This document shows positions 38,528 to 38,845 of a DNA stretch of 38,845 nt, one piece after another (position 1 is the first letter of the stretch; every line of letters starts with the position of its first letter). The notes under the pieces were generated by a model. The model had not been told where the DNA came from, did no database searches, and was given only the letters and a program-made list of their open reading frames with translations. Source of the DNA: SOIV01 sp964435925. GTDB lineage: Bacteria; Acidobacteriota; Aminicenantia; Aminicenantales; Aminicenantaceae. The stretch spans positions 1 through 38,845 of the forward strand of contig CAYTBG010000016.1 of NCBI GenBank assembly GCA_964435925.1, read 5' to 3'. The translations under genes and the position numbers were made by a program.

Positions 38528-38845
38528 GTCTTCTCACACTTATAGGTGGTATTGAAACCGTCTATTTTTATATCCCTAATCACACCCGTCTCCGTCACAT
38601 CCAGTGCATGACTGAGTCGCTCCTCCCATTGAATATCATCAACTAATTCCAGTGGCACGGGATTGAACGGCACGTTGAGATCGCCATACCATTTCGGGTC
38701 TTTGTATAAAGCAAGAAGAGTGGCACACATGGCGTCTAACGGTGCCTGCGTCTGGAAGAGATGATTCGTTATTGTAAGCGTCCGTTCGCCATAGGCGCCT
38801 ATAGACGCATCATCGTGGTCTTCTCCCGTCAATTCGCTCTGCGCT
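38524..38845 (-). CDS. Phage tail/baseplate-associated protein, truncated by window edge
   Basis: The frame stays open to the right edge (AQSELTGEDHDDASIGAYGER...), so the TTG at 38832 is probably internal and the gene begins beyond the window. Visible residues include ERTLTITNHLFQTQAPLDAMCATLLALYKDPKWYGDL and VDDIQWEERLSH, a pattern like C-terminal parts of phage tail or baseplate hub proteins, but I cannot name a family. Its stop overlaps the tail fibre start by 4 nt. Together the four minus-strand genes are the distal end of a prophage structural operon. Confidence 0.55.
   Translation of the reverse strand, partial: AQSELTGEDHDDASIGAYGERTLTITNHLFQTQAPLDAMCATLLALYKDPKWYGDLNVPFNPVPLELVDDIQWEERLSHALDVTETGVIRDIKIDGFNTTYKCEKT

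Overview
The window looks like chromosome from a diderm bacterium of an uncultivated, Acidobacteriota-like lineage; Candidatus Aminicenantes is the best guess. The reasons are a complete CMP-Kdo pathway (hence an LPS-type outer membrane), two GWxTD-family secreted proteins, a DUF5916-type barrel protein, an Hfq of the long acidobacterial kind, and REP-like 'GGGGACAGGC' palindromes. This is inferred from protein families, not from a marker-gene tree.

Layout. (1) 1-4037: 3' part of a DUF5916/CBM9-like surface protein, a decayed RND efflux pump gene, an Hfq-like gene with a good promoter, and pdxA. (2) 4017-6260, minus strand: carD, a CNNM/CorC transporter and smpB. A short divergent promoter region (6260-6371) separates these from (3) the origin-proximal block on the plus strand: rpmH, rnpA, yidD, yidC, jag, mnmE, mnmG, parA, parB and a bactofilin, with a consensus parS palindrome inside the last codons of mnmG. 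No dnaA lies next to rpmH. (4) 14987-22315: envelope sugar nucleotides. kdsB, pyrG, kdsA, kdsD and kdsC make CMP-Kdo, with pyrG supplying CTP; a phosphohexomutase and a GDP-mannose pyrophosphorylase follow. (5) 22327-24858: an unrecognised 843-residue protein with a kinase-like N-terminal part and a multi-pass membrane C-terminal part. (6) 25284-32030: GWxTD protein, carboxypeptidase-regulatory/TPR protein, second GWxTD protein, a fragment of another TPR gene, and a sulfatase-fold/TPR protein. (7) A minus-strand GNAT gene, REP-like palindromes and a secreted PHP-type phosphoesterase. (8) From about 36069 to the right edge, minus-strand phage tail genes: the left end of a prophage whose integrase and att sites are not visible.

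The most unusual non-coding signal is a 142-nt sequence present twice (9507-9648 and 25021-25162, about 94% identical, no gaps). Each copy lies between long inverted-repeat arms, and the arms of the two copies have unrelated sequences although both pair. That is expected either for a structured RNA with a covarying closing stem or for a small mobile element found inside palindromes. The other leading candidate for something undescribed is the kinase-like membrane protein beside the Kdo/mannose genes. carD and mnmE both have a near-consensus -10 box ending exactly 9 nt before the ATG, which implies leaderless mRNAs.
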